DNA from: Actinernus sp. WN-2022
Lineage: Eukaryota; Cnidaria; Anthozoa; Actiniaria; Actinernidae
Length of the DNA stretch: 64,000 bases
Direction of reading: 5' to 3'
Assembly (NCBI GenBank): GCA_030867875.1
Contig: JAOWCC010000237.1
Coordinates: 8,687,811 to 8,751,810 of the forward strand
Shown: positions 55,591-62,552 of the stretch, one piece after another
How the letters are laid out: the number at the start of each line of letters is the position of its first letter
How positions within the stretch are numbered: the first letter of the stretch is position 1
The notes under the pieces: model-generated
Database searches by the model: none
Told to the model about the DNA's origin: nothing
The model's input: only the letters and a program-made list of their open reading frames with translations
Position numbers and translations under genes: made by a program

Positions 55591-55802
55591 ACTATCTCGT
55601 GACTTATCAACTATTTTAGCGTGTTTTAAGCAAGCAAATTTGAGTTATGCAGCGAGGAATAGATCCGCCACGATCTGCAACGTTGAGCACATGTACGCCA
55701 AGCCCCTGCTAAGCTTATGGGGTGCCCCCACAGTTAAGGGTGAAACCGCTGACCAGCAATGCCTCAATTTTAACTTTGCCTAAATTGCATTTATCCACAT
55801 TT

Positions 55803-56500
55803 CATGCTCAAATATGTGATACGTGGATAAATAAACTACTACTACGTTCCTAGCTTGATCATACCACATTCCTTTCATACTTTGCGCCTTGTGTCATGTG
55901 GTGTATTATTGTTTAACTCTTTCGGGTCCGAGCCTGTCAATATAGGTCCCCTGGGACCTATATGAGAAAAAAATATTGCATCACATCTAAACATTCCGGA
56001 AAGACGATGTTGCGATATTATGTGAAGGGATGTATGGCTTCAAAGTCAGAGCTGTAACAGGGATCGCTTGACTCTTTGACTATGGAGTAAAGCTCATTTG
56101 TTTTGGCGATCTTTTTTGTTTCTTCGATTTTCACGAATTTTAAGGAGCTAAAAATCGGCTCAAAACACCCTTCCCATTCGCACTTGAAATCAAAAGTAAA
56201 CAGAAAATCAGCACTCAGTCGTTACAGTACCTTCTTTAATCTTTCCAACCATCAGGTTTGTTTGCACAAAACACACCAAGCGACTGTGAACCGCGCTATT
56301 CTTGTCACTGCATTTCTCTTCACCACGTTTTCCTGTACCCACCTCCAATTGCATGCTGGGTAATGGACAAAAAATCGATAAGGGGGTTCCCCCCTCTGCG
56401 ACTCCTGTAGGTTTCTTTTTTTATATAAAGTATTTTACCCCTACAACCAAGAGCGGTGATTTGGACTCAAGCCGATGCTTTAAAGTGACAAAAACACATC
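55803..56500. other. Spacer before the virus-type block
   Basis: No gene found. Two notable points: a TTAA at 55913-55916 followed by CTCTTTCGGGTCCGAG, then a 24-base palindrome ATATAGGTCCC/GGGACCTATAT at 55940-55963, the style of a piggyBac-type end; and AAAAAAATATTGC thereafter. No matching right end is visible. Confidence 0.4.
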
Positions 56501-56506
56501 CTAATA

Positions 56507-56638
56507 AGTAGTATAGTCCAGAAATTCGCTTTATGACGCCCCTTGTGCAAGAAAACAAGGCGTCCATAACATTCACAACCTTTTAAGTTTATCTTGCACA
56601 AGAAAAAGTGGTATTTAACTGACTCCGACTATACTACT
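56507..56638. repeat. 132-bp imperfect inverted repeat left of the virus-type genes
   Basis: AGTAGTATAGTC at 56507-56518 faces its exact complement at 56627-56638, and CTTGTGCAAG at 56542-56551 faces CTTGCACAAG at 56593-56602. It could be a small MITE or a folded end of the integrated element. Maverick-type ends usually start AG, which fits, but no second copy is in view. Confidence 0.6.
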
Positions 56639-56828
56639 AGGGGTAACTAAGGGTCATTCAAAGTGTCACTAGACATTCTTGTACATAAAATCCAAACTTG
56701 AAGTATATGTTAAAGGAATGATTATTATACTGTATATTGGCACCGAATGGTATTAGTATATATTCTTTATTCCATGACATTAGCATTCGTTGTCATCTTA
56801 GTACGCATTAATACCATACAGATCGAAC

Positions 56829-57275
56829 ATGTCGAAGAAGAACTCAAATGTAGACGCCGCAATGCCTGAGACGACTTGTGATTGGTTGATGAGAGGGAAG
56901 GACACGAAATGCACAAAGAAGATTTCGAAGACAACAAAGTTCTGTTCCCAGCACAACTACCAAATCTCAAAAGGCTGTGCCCCATATGTACCATGCTCGA
57001 AGTGCGGTAAAGGATGTCGTACTGATTACGAGCTTTGCTCAGGATGCGACCGTCTCACCATCAAGGTGAAGTCTTCCGGTGTCTATATAAGACGCGCTAA
57101 GAAGTCCAGCAAGAAGCTAGAGGATCCAAGAAAGGAGGAGCCAAACATGGTGGAACTGGAGGTAGCATTGCCCGCTGAATCGAGAGTGCTGGAACCAGTG
57201 GAAGGTCTCGGAGAGTCTCTCAACCATGCACTCAATGAGGTGTTGGCTGCCTTGAGGAATGAGAAGGACGCTTAG
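56829..57275 (+). CDS. Cys-rich putative zinc-binding protein (virus-type block)
   Basis: 148 residues, intact. The N-terminal half has about ten cysteines in pairs with a His (TCDWLMRGKDTKC, FCSQH, CSKCGKGC, LCSGCDRL), suggesting two zinc-binding modules. The C-terminal half is Lys-rich (RRAKKSSKKLEDPRKEE), then an acidic helix. No known family recognised. It is the outermost gene at the left end of the block. The start sits in GATCGAACATG, resembling the TTCAACATG starts of neighbours. It is followed by a strong hairpin terminator-like structure. Plausible role, by composition only: a nucleic-acid-binding or regulatory protein. Confidence 0.75.
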   Translation: MSKKNSNVDAAMPETTCDWLMRGKDTKCTKKISKTTKFCSQHNYQISKGCAPYVPCSKCGKGCRTDYELCSGCDRLTIKVKSSGVYIRRAKKSSKKLEDPRKEEPNMVELEVALPAESRVLEPVEGLGESLNHALNEVLAALRNEKDA

Positions 57276-57290
57276 GAATAGCCACGAAAA

Positions 57291-57355
57291 AAGAAAAAAA
57301 GGAAGAATGAAGAAGGTCGTTGCGTGGCCCTCTTCATTCTTCCTTTTTTTTTTCT
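57291..57355 (+). terminator. Perfect 20-bp hairpin with T-run
   Basis: The stem is 57294-57313 pairing exactly with 57331-57350, with a GGTC/GGCC mini-stem inside the loop. It ends in ten T's and lies 20 bases after the stop of the Cys-rich gene and 33 before the next start. Hairpins at 3' ends direct transcript ends in mimivirus-like giant viruses, and T-runs do so in pox- and asfarviruses (established knowledge). Its use here is an inference. Confidence 0.7.
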
Positions 57356-57387
57356 TCTATTGAACGTACGACATCTATAGTTGTATC

Positions 57388-58380
57388 ATGGATGAGCTAA
57401 TCAGATTGTTTGGTCCTGGAATTTGTAGAAGCCTGAATATCGAACCACAAGTGGAACATATTAACGCCAGTGAAACATGTCCTGATTGTCTCTGCCCCTT
57501 TGAAATACAAGGAACGGAATTCGTATGTCCCACCTGTGGTCTTGTTTCCGAGGTCGAACCATGTGAAGAAACTAAGATCGATATTATTACTACTCGACTG
57601 CGTATAGTAGGTCCGGACGGGTTTAAGTATCAAAGTGATCTAGATCGCGCAAAACCAAAGCAAAGCGATGATGACATAGAACTGAAACGACGAACGCTAC
57701 TACAAGAACTACGAGCATACAACACTATTTACAAACAAAGTTATGATCTATCGTTCCCTATGAACGCGTTAGAAATCGTAGCCGACGCATTCACCCAAGT
57801 AATGAAAGTTTGTCTCAAGCGTAGCGATGCTAAGAAAAATATTTTAGCTGCTCTACTCTACCATGCATGCATACAATGTGGATTCGTCCGATCTAAAAGT
57901 GAGGTTGCTCGCTTCATGCAACTAAGAAACGAAGGCATCCATAGTGGAGAGGTCTTCATACGTTCTCTGTGTGACGACAATAAGATTGATGTAGACTTGG
58001 ATGCGGAGCGCCTAGTTCCTCACATTGCAACGACTTTCCTACAACTAGATCTTGTAGGAGTACCTAGGGACGTTCAACAAATAGTCCACGAGGTCGTTAC
58101 TAAGGCAATGGAAAACAATATAGGCCCCAAATCAATGCTTAAGACGAAAGTCGTTGGAGCAAGTTACGAGGTGCTACGTCGCTCCGGATCGTCTATGTCT
58201 TTTAAGGATGTCGTTAAGCGATGTGACATATTTGGAAATGCGGTCAAGCGTTTTGTCAAGGAGTTGTCTTCTTACCATTCCCACTTCGAACCAATCTACG
58301 CTAGACATGGGCTAACTAGCAGTAGGACTTGGCAAAGTGAAAGTGAGAGCCATGTTCGTTTCTTTCATAGGAAACGTTGA
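57388..58380 (+). CDS. TFIIB-like transcription factor (virus-type)
   Basis: 330 residues, intact. N-terminal zinc ribbon with Cys31, Cys34, Cys47 and Cys50 (C-x2-C-x12-C-x2-C), then a charged linker. Two cyclin-like repeats seem to follow: about 125-205 (KNILAALLYHACIQCGFVRSKSEVARFM) and about 215-315 (VPRDVQQIVHEVVTKAMENN, VVGASYEVLRRSG, FKDVVKRCDIFGNAVKRFVKELSSY). That ribbon plus double-cyclin layout is TFIIB's, and viral TFIIB-like proteins occur in several nucleocytoplasmic DNA viruses. It would recruit RNA polymerase to the viral promoters. The stop is 3 bases from the stop of the opposing gene. Host origin is unlikely: no introns, and sequence far from animal TFIIB. Confidence 0.65.
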   Translation: MDELIRLFGPGICRSLNIEPQVEHINASETCPDCLCPFEIQGTEFVCPTCGLVSEVEPCEETKIDIITTRLRIVGPDGFKYQSDLDRAKPKQSDDDIELKRRTLLQELRAYNTIYKQSYDLSFPMNALEIVADAFTQVMKVCLKRSDAKKNILAALLYHACIQCGFVRSKSEVARFMQLRNEGIHSGEVFIRSLCDDNKIDVDLDAERLVPHIATTFLQLDLVGVPRDVQQIVHEVVTKAMENNIGPKSMLKTKVVGASYEVLRRSGSSMSFKDVVKRCDIFGNAVKRFVKELSSYHSHFEPIYARHGLTSSRTWQSESESHVRFFHRKR

Positions 58381-58383
58381 TTC

Positions 58384-58995
58384 TTACATTCCAAGTTTTT
58401 CTCGCATTTCCTTTTGCACTTCTTGCTTGAGTTCGGCTCGAACCCGATCCGTGCTTTTTTCACCTTTGGAAGCCTTGCGACGAATTTCAGATCTCATGAT
58501 CTCATACTTATTCGCTTCGTTCAGGATGAGACTGTATTCGGAGTCGGATATGTTTTCATCGCGTAAGGCCTTCGATACTAGATCGCGAATCGTATTGATT
58601 TTCGCCTTTGCCAACATAGTTGTCCTTTCATGCTTAGAAACCTTCATTCCTAACTTCTTAGCTCCAACGGTCGTAGATGCTGAAATTAATCCACATAGAC
58701 CACCAATAACTCCAAGTGGTAGACCAATCACTATTCCAACCCCAGTCAACGCTGCACCCAATCCAGATCCAGATAAGATCACAGATAGACCTCCAGTTAC
58801 CACTGCGATGCCATGAACTATTCCTTGAGAACGTGCATATTTCTTGCGCACACCTTCGTAGTGCCTTTCTTGAACTTCGATGTCCGAAAGCGTGTCTCGG
58901 ATCGTTTGCAGTCTGAAGTTCTTTCCAGTGTCACTAACAATCTGTGGATAGATACTTGGTGCTGAGGGAAACGGTGGAATCGAATCGCCTTCCAT
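58384..58995 (-). CDS. Glycine-rich membrane protein, virus-type block
   Basis: 203 residues. A soluble N-terminal helix (TIRDTLSDIEVQERHYEGVRKKYARSQ) precedes a ~47-residue Gly/Val/Leu-rich hydrophobic stretch at residues 59-105 (GIAVVTGGLSVILSGSGLGA, GVIGGLCGLISAS), enough for two membrane passes. A helical, charged C-terminal half ends EKMREKL-like. I recall proteins of this plan as a recurring family in cnidarian genomes linked to the same kind of element, but I cannot name a function; membrane remodelling or a virion membrane protein is possible. The start at 58995 lies 19 bases beyond the stop of the next gene, with GTATAACGTACAATG acting as its likely promoter. Confidence 0.7.
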   Translation of the reverse strand: MEGDSIPPFPSAPSIYPQIVSDTGKNFRLQTIRDTLSDIEVQERHYEGVRKKYARSQGIVHGIAVVTGGLSVILSGSGLGAALTGVGIVIGLPLGVIGGLCGLISASTTVGAKKLGMKVSKHERTTMLAKAKINTIRDLVSKALRDENISDSEYSLILNEANKYEIMRSEIRRKASKGEKSTDRVRAELKQEVQKEMREKLGM

Positions 58996-59014
58996 TGTAC
59001 GTTATACATATGAC
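58996..59014 (-). promoter_or_regulatory. Short promoter-like gap
   Basis: On the minus strand TATGTATAACGTACA runs right up to the start codon of the glycine-rich membrane protein, a variant of the TATAA..TTCAACATG arrangement seen at the other starts of this block. Confidence 0.45.
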
Positions 59015-59689
59015 TTACTCAAGCTTCAACACGTATCGTATCGGGCGACCACGGAAGTCTATCAGATTGCCTTTCTCATCACGAATCGTAAGGCGAAGGC
59101 TGCTTTGCATTGTCCCTGGAGCTCGAGTGGTTGTTGGGAGTAGAGAGGCGTATGTCGATTTTGCGAATCTTTCACCTCGGATCTCTATCGTGGCTAGGAC
59201 TTGTGATCGTTTTCCATCTCGAATTGAAAAGCTGGAATCCACCACATCGCAGTGGACATACACTGTTTCGATATCTTTGAGCACCAGTTCATGAATACCT
59301 TTTAGTACTATCAGCTCGCCGTTATCCCTCGCATCTTTATTACATTCGATGCCCAACAGCGTGCAGAGATTTTCACTTAATTGGATTGGTTTCTTGACTT
59401 CTAGGGTCCAAGCCTCTGTAGGTACAGGTTTCGCGAATTTCACAATGCCAGCATCAATTGCAGGTTTAAAGTATGGTTGGATGCTTGCCATATCGTGATG
59501 CCCCATAGCGATATTGTATGGGAACCCCACACCTTCTTTATTCCACCACGAGAACGAAGCCTTCGTTTCTAGGTTCCACCAACTGTTCTCAAAAGTGACC
59601 TCAACTAGCGAAATATTATTGATAAGAATTGGATCGTCGAAGTAGACAGTATGGTCGGCCAATGTTGTGGTGATATATAAGAGAACCAT
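59015..59689 (-). CDS. Probable minor capsid (penton-like) protein
   Basis: 224 residues, taking the Met at 59689 because the promoter-like motif lies just upstream. Mostly beta-prone sequence: ITTTLADHTVYFDDPI at the N terminus, a WWN pair, LGIEC, VYVHCDVVDSS, and the ending LRLTIRDEKGNLIDFRGRPI. An N-terminal strand series and the terminal 'DEKG..IDF' strand are the style of minor capsid proteins of Maverick- and adinto-like viruses. That family match is from memory and modest. Its neighbours (capsid-like protein, ATPase) support a virion role. It shares a promoter with the 564-residue gene. The longer frame from 59734 would overlap that promoter and is less likely. Confidence 0.5.
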   Translation of the reverse strand: MVLLYITTTLADHTVYFDDPILINNISLVEVTFENSWWNLETKASFSWWNKEGVGFPYNIAMGHHDMASIQPYFKPAIDAGIVKFAKPVPTEAWTLEVKKPIQLSENLCTLLGIECNKDARDNGELIVLKGIHELVLKDIETVYVHCDVVDSSFSIRDGKRSQVLATIEIRGERFAKSTYASLLPTTTRAPGTMQSSLRLTIRDEKGNLIDFRGRPIRYVLKLE

Positions 59690-59732
59690 CTTATGTGTTG
59701 AAGGTATAACTATATATACGTATAACTTCAAC
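59690..59732. promoter_or_regulatory. 43-bp symmetric bidirectional promoter
   Basis: The gap between two divergent genes is a dyad: TGTTGAAGGTATA on one side, ACTATATATACG in the centre and TATAACTTCAACA on the other. Each arm reads TATA(A/C)(C/C)TTCAACA towards its own gene, placing TTCAACATG at the plus-strand start. A shared TATA-like core with initiator-like arms is inferred. Confidence 0.7.
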
Positions 59733-61427
59733 ATGAGGAGGTCCGGAGGTCTTTTCAGTTACCATTACGGAGGGAAAGACGAAGAGGAAGAGTTCCCAAC
59801 ACCGAATGCTAACATAAGGTCAAAGGCTGAGAATCAAGCTAGGAGAGAGAATCAAGCTCGGATAGATAGAGAAGAGGTGAAAAGTAGAGAGGTTGCAACA
59901 TTGAATGCAGATCTATTAGCGAAGTTCAAGAAGAAATACCCACATGCAGATCTTCACAAGTTCTATCCCTCTACGGAAGTGAACGGTCCAGGCAAGTATT
60001 CGACGAGTATTTGGTTTCGAGATGGAGATTCTAGCTATGTCGTTTACGGCAATGATGTCTCAAAGCTACCTGCAGTCACTCAAAGACGCATCGATAATGC
60101 GTTGTGGGATATGCATAAAGGTTTCCCATCTACGTTGATCCTAGATAGGAGTGCGAAATATCCTATTACAGCAGTTCCTTCTACTGGACCGGCACAAGAT
60201 ATCGATCTCACTAATCTATGGATATATGGCACCCCAAAGGATAGGTTCAAAGCAGGCGTTCCAAATATATTCAAGGAGACCGTCGTAAAGCATATGACAG
60301 CAAATGAGTCCTACCATTGGTTACATGGTCCGGATTTCAAATACTGGCCTCAACAATTGAATTTCGCAACGTGGTGTGCGACTTCTGGATGTGGAGTGTC
60401 ATTGCTTGATCCTATTTTCAAAACGTATCCACCAGTCGTTCAGGGGTTCCTACGATTCCATGTTTATTTCACGATACGAAGAATTCTACGTGAACTTGGT
60501 GGTACTCATGGAGTTCCTTTACCTGGTAACTCTAATTTCAAGCAAATGGATAACCCCTATAACAAATCAGCTCTTGAGAAATTGTGCATCGAATTTGGCA
60601 TATCTCGAACACCAGATTTCCCACCAGATTTCCGATGGCACGGAGGTAGGAATAATGGACTAGGAGATATATTCCTTTTGTACCCGGGTTGGCTAGGATA
60701 CGTAAACGTCCATGAAGACCGAAGCTATGACAAAGGTGCAACCACATGGCCTCAGAAACATAATTTATTTGCAGACCAAGGAGGTAAGGAGGATCAGGGC
60801 GATCTTGTGGCCTTCATTAGGAACGATGAACATGAAGGAAAGCAATACAATTGGTTTACACCACCAATCGGAAAGGGTTTGACAGATGTTGGATTGGGTA
60901 GGTTGGATAGATCTGTCGAGGCTTTTGGTCATTGCATGCTTGGTGCTCAAGCCGACTTGAACGGATCCATCATAGATAGCCATAACGTCAAAGAAAAGTT
61001 TAAGAGCTTAGTCGAAGATGCTATTCTCGAAAACGACTTAGTGGTGAGCTACAAAAACTATCCTACTGCTATAACGAGGACACATAAGAGGCTCGATCTA
61101 GCAATAGCTCCAGGTGTGCGATTATTGCCAAGCGATCTAGTGTACTATCTTAGTGAGAAAGATGGCTATAAGAATCCAATCCCGAAAGCTACGAAAGATA
61201 TGGTGCTAGGCACTAACGACGTCAATGCAGAAGGCAAAGGACATCTACCTCTTCCTATGAAAGGACCACCAGATAAGAAATTGGTGCAGCCTCCCGAGAA
61301 ACAAGTTCCTGTACCAAAGGCAAAGGCAAAGGCAAAAGCAAAGGCAAAGGCTGTCTCACAACATGAGATTAATCTCGCAGTGACATCCATTGCCACAGCT
61401 GGAATTGCATGGATGTTGTTTCGTTAA
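59733..61427 (+). CDS. 564-residue virion-type protein of unknown function
   Basis: Start chosen at 59733 (MRRSGGLFSYHYGG), directly after TTCAAC; an earlier in-frame Met at 59667 lies in the neighbouring gene. The N-terminal 70 residues are charged and helical (IRSKAENQARRENQARIDREE). The middle is a folded domain rich in aromatic residues (HWLHGPDFKYWPQQLNFATWC, RFHVYFTIRRIL, WHGGRNNGLGDIFLLYPGWLGY). It ends with an (Lys-Ala)6-type linker and a C-terminal hydrophobic tail (TSIATAGIAWMLF) that could anchor it in a membrane. Similar proteins occur in related cnidarian elements as I recall, without assigned role. Its stop codon overlaps that of the facing gene in a shared TTAA. Confidence 0.7.
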   Translation: MRRSGGLFSYHYGGKDEEEEFPTPNANIRSKAENQARRENQARIDREEVKSREVATLNADLLAKFKKKYPHADLHKFYPSTEVNGPGKYSTSIWFRDGDSSYVVYGNDVSKLPAVTQRRIDNALWDMHKGFPSTLILDRSAKYPITAVPSTGPAQDIDLTNLWIYGTPKDRFKAGVPNIFKETVVKHMTANESYHWLHGPDFKYWPQQLNFATWCATSGCGVSLLDPIFKTYPPVVQGFLRFHVYFTIRRILRELGGTHGVPLPGNSNFKQMDNPYNKSALEKLCIEFGISRTPDFPPDFRWHGGRNNGLGDIFLLYPGWLGYVNVHEDRSYDKGATTWPQKHNLFADQGGKEDQGDLVAFIRNDEHEGKQYNWFTPPIGKGLTDVGLGRLDRSVEAFGHCMLGAQADLNGSIIDSHNVKEKFKSLVEDAILENDLVVSYKNYPTAITRTHKRLDLAIAPGVRLLPSDLVYYLSEKDGYKNPIPKATKDMVLGTNDVNAEGKGHLPLPMKGPPDKKLVQPPEKQVPVPKAKAKAKAKAKAVSQHEINLAVTSIATAGIAWMLFR

Positions 61428-62518
61428 CGTCGTTTGTATTGCTCTATAGTGATCACCACTATTGCTACGATGAATAACCAAACGTTCTGCGCTAGTACTC
61501 CCAGAGCTTTACCAGCCATGGTAAATATGAAACTCGCAATCGATCCAATCATTCCAGGTAGGATCTGTCCAAGTTTCTTTCCCATTTCTTTCAACAACCC
61601 CCCAGTCGTTTGCAATCCCTTCTTTACTGCATCTGCTGCTTTATCAATACCACCCTTTACTGGTTTCGGTACGGATCTCGACAACAGGGAAACTATCGTA
61701 CTAATGATGGCGCCAACGGAAGTTACCACTGCAAGAACGGTCATTCCATGCTTTCTGAAAATGTATTTGATCCTTTCACGTAGCGACATACGTTCTAGTA
61801 TGGCTCCCTCTTGACGTTCAAGTAATTCTATTTCGTTATGGATGTGTACTTTCTCTTTCTTAGCCGCTTCCTTCTGATCCTCAGTTGACGTTAGGTCTTG
61901 AAGTATGCTATCTTCTACTTTGAGATGTTCGGCGGCCTTTTCTTGACCTTGGCTGACTTGGTCTTCTCTTTCTGCATCTGTAGGACCTAGGGCAAATTTG
62001 AGATCTTTACCCATACTTTGATATCTTTCACCCTTCACTGTGGTCAAAGGTATGGGCTTCTCTTTACTTCCAAGTACGTGAAGATAGATTCTAGCCAGTT
62101 CCTTATTGGCCTCCCATATTCCAGTTATCTCAAGGAATCCTCCACGAATCCCTACATCCACATAGTGTTTCCATACAGTATCGAATAGCATTTGTTTCAT
62201 TTCATCCGATGTGCCTGTTTTGAAGACTACGCGGCGATCGCTAAATTTCGGATGTTTGATTCTATCCTCATCCTCCGCAACGAGTTCGTCGAAGTAATCG
62301 TTATCTTCTACGGTAAACGAGGTTTCCCGATTCTTTGGTCGAGCACCTTCCTTGGCGAAGTCGCGTCTAGTTTTCAGGTTTAATGATTCACTCGGATCCA
62401 CATTCGTAGAGTCTGACGCCAATTTCCGTGCTTCTTCATTGACAGTATCATCGTTGTCGTAGTCTCTTCCTCTTTCAGCTTCATCAGTTCTTTCATCATA
62501 CCTACCCTCAGAGGCCAT
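61424..62518 (-). CDS. Coiled-coil multi-pass membrane protein, virus-type block
   Basis: 364 residues from Met at 62518 (MASEGRYDERTDE), chosen because the 34-bp shared promoter lies immediately upstream. Acidic disordered N terminus to about 90; a mixed domain at 95-165 (VWKHYVDVGIRGGFLEITG); a coiled coil about 210-250 (KEKVHIHNEIELLERQEGAI). Three hydrophobic segments follow: 259-280 (VLAVVTSVGAIISTIVSLL), about 318-340 (ILPGMIGSIASFIFTMAG) and 343-358 (AQNVWLFIVAIVVITI), with a basic tail. A role as a virion membrane or scaffold protein is plausible, not shown. Confidence 0.7.
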   Translation of the reverse strand: MASEGRYDERTDEAERGRDYDNDDTVNEEARKLASDSTNVDPSESLNLKTRRDFAKEGARPKNRETSFTVEDNDYFDELVAEDEDRIKHPKFSDRRVVFKTGTSDEMKQMLFDTVWKHYVDVGIRGGFLEITGIWEANKELARIYLHVLGSKEKPIPLTTVKGERYQSMGKDLKFALGPTDAEREDQVSQGQEKAAEHLKVEDSILQDLTSTEDQKEAAKKEKVHIHNEIELLERQEGAILERMSLRERIKYIFRKHGMTVLAVVTSVGAIISTIVSLLSRSVPKPVKGGIDKAADAVKKGLQTTGGLLKEMGKKLGQILPGMIGSIASFIFTMAGKALGVLAQNVWLFIVAIVVITIEQYKRR

Positions 62519-62552
62519 GTTAAACATATCTACATATATAGTTATATTCAAC
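62519..62552. promoter_or_regulatory. 34-bp symmetric bidirectional promoter
   Basis: The only sequence between two divergent starts. The right arm ATATTCAACATG leads into the capsid-like gene and the left arm, read on minus, ATATGTTTAACATG into the membrane protein. The centre is CTACATATATAG. It has the same design as 59690-59732. Confidence 0.7.

Larger units (their letters stand above)
50491..55802 (-). mobile_element. Second Ngaro/DIRS-type element, decayed
   Basis: A 5.3-kb element bounded by 101-bp direct repeats: GCCCCTG(T/C)TAAGCTTAT..ATTTATCCACATTT at 50491-50591 (A2) and 55702-55802 (A1). Order on the minus strand is gag (55590-54367), RT/RNase H (about 54010-52533) and tyrosine recombinase (52525-51105). 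A B-like segment with GAGGTAACCATGGTAACC lies at 50670 inside A2, but no B2 copy is found outside it, so the 3' terminus is lost or differs. Many frameshifts. Same gene plan as 30078-35479, but clearly a different lineage. Confidence 0.8.

Noticed and set aside
57397..57633. 78-codon minus-strand frame inside the TFIIB-like gene
   Set aside because: Shadow of the zinc-ribbon region; no independent support.
59667..59732. Upstream in-frame Met for the 564-residue protein
   Set aside because: It would overlap the divergent gene's start and the shared promoter; the Met after TTCAAC at 59733 fits the pattern of the other genes.
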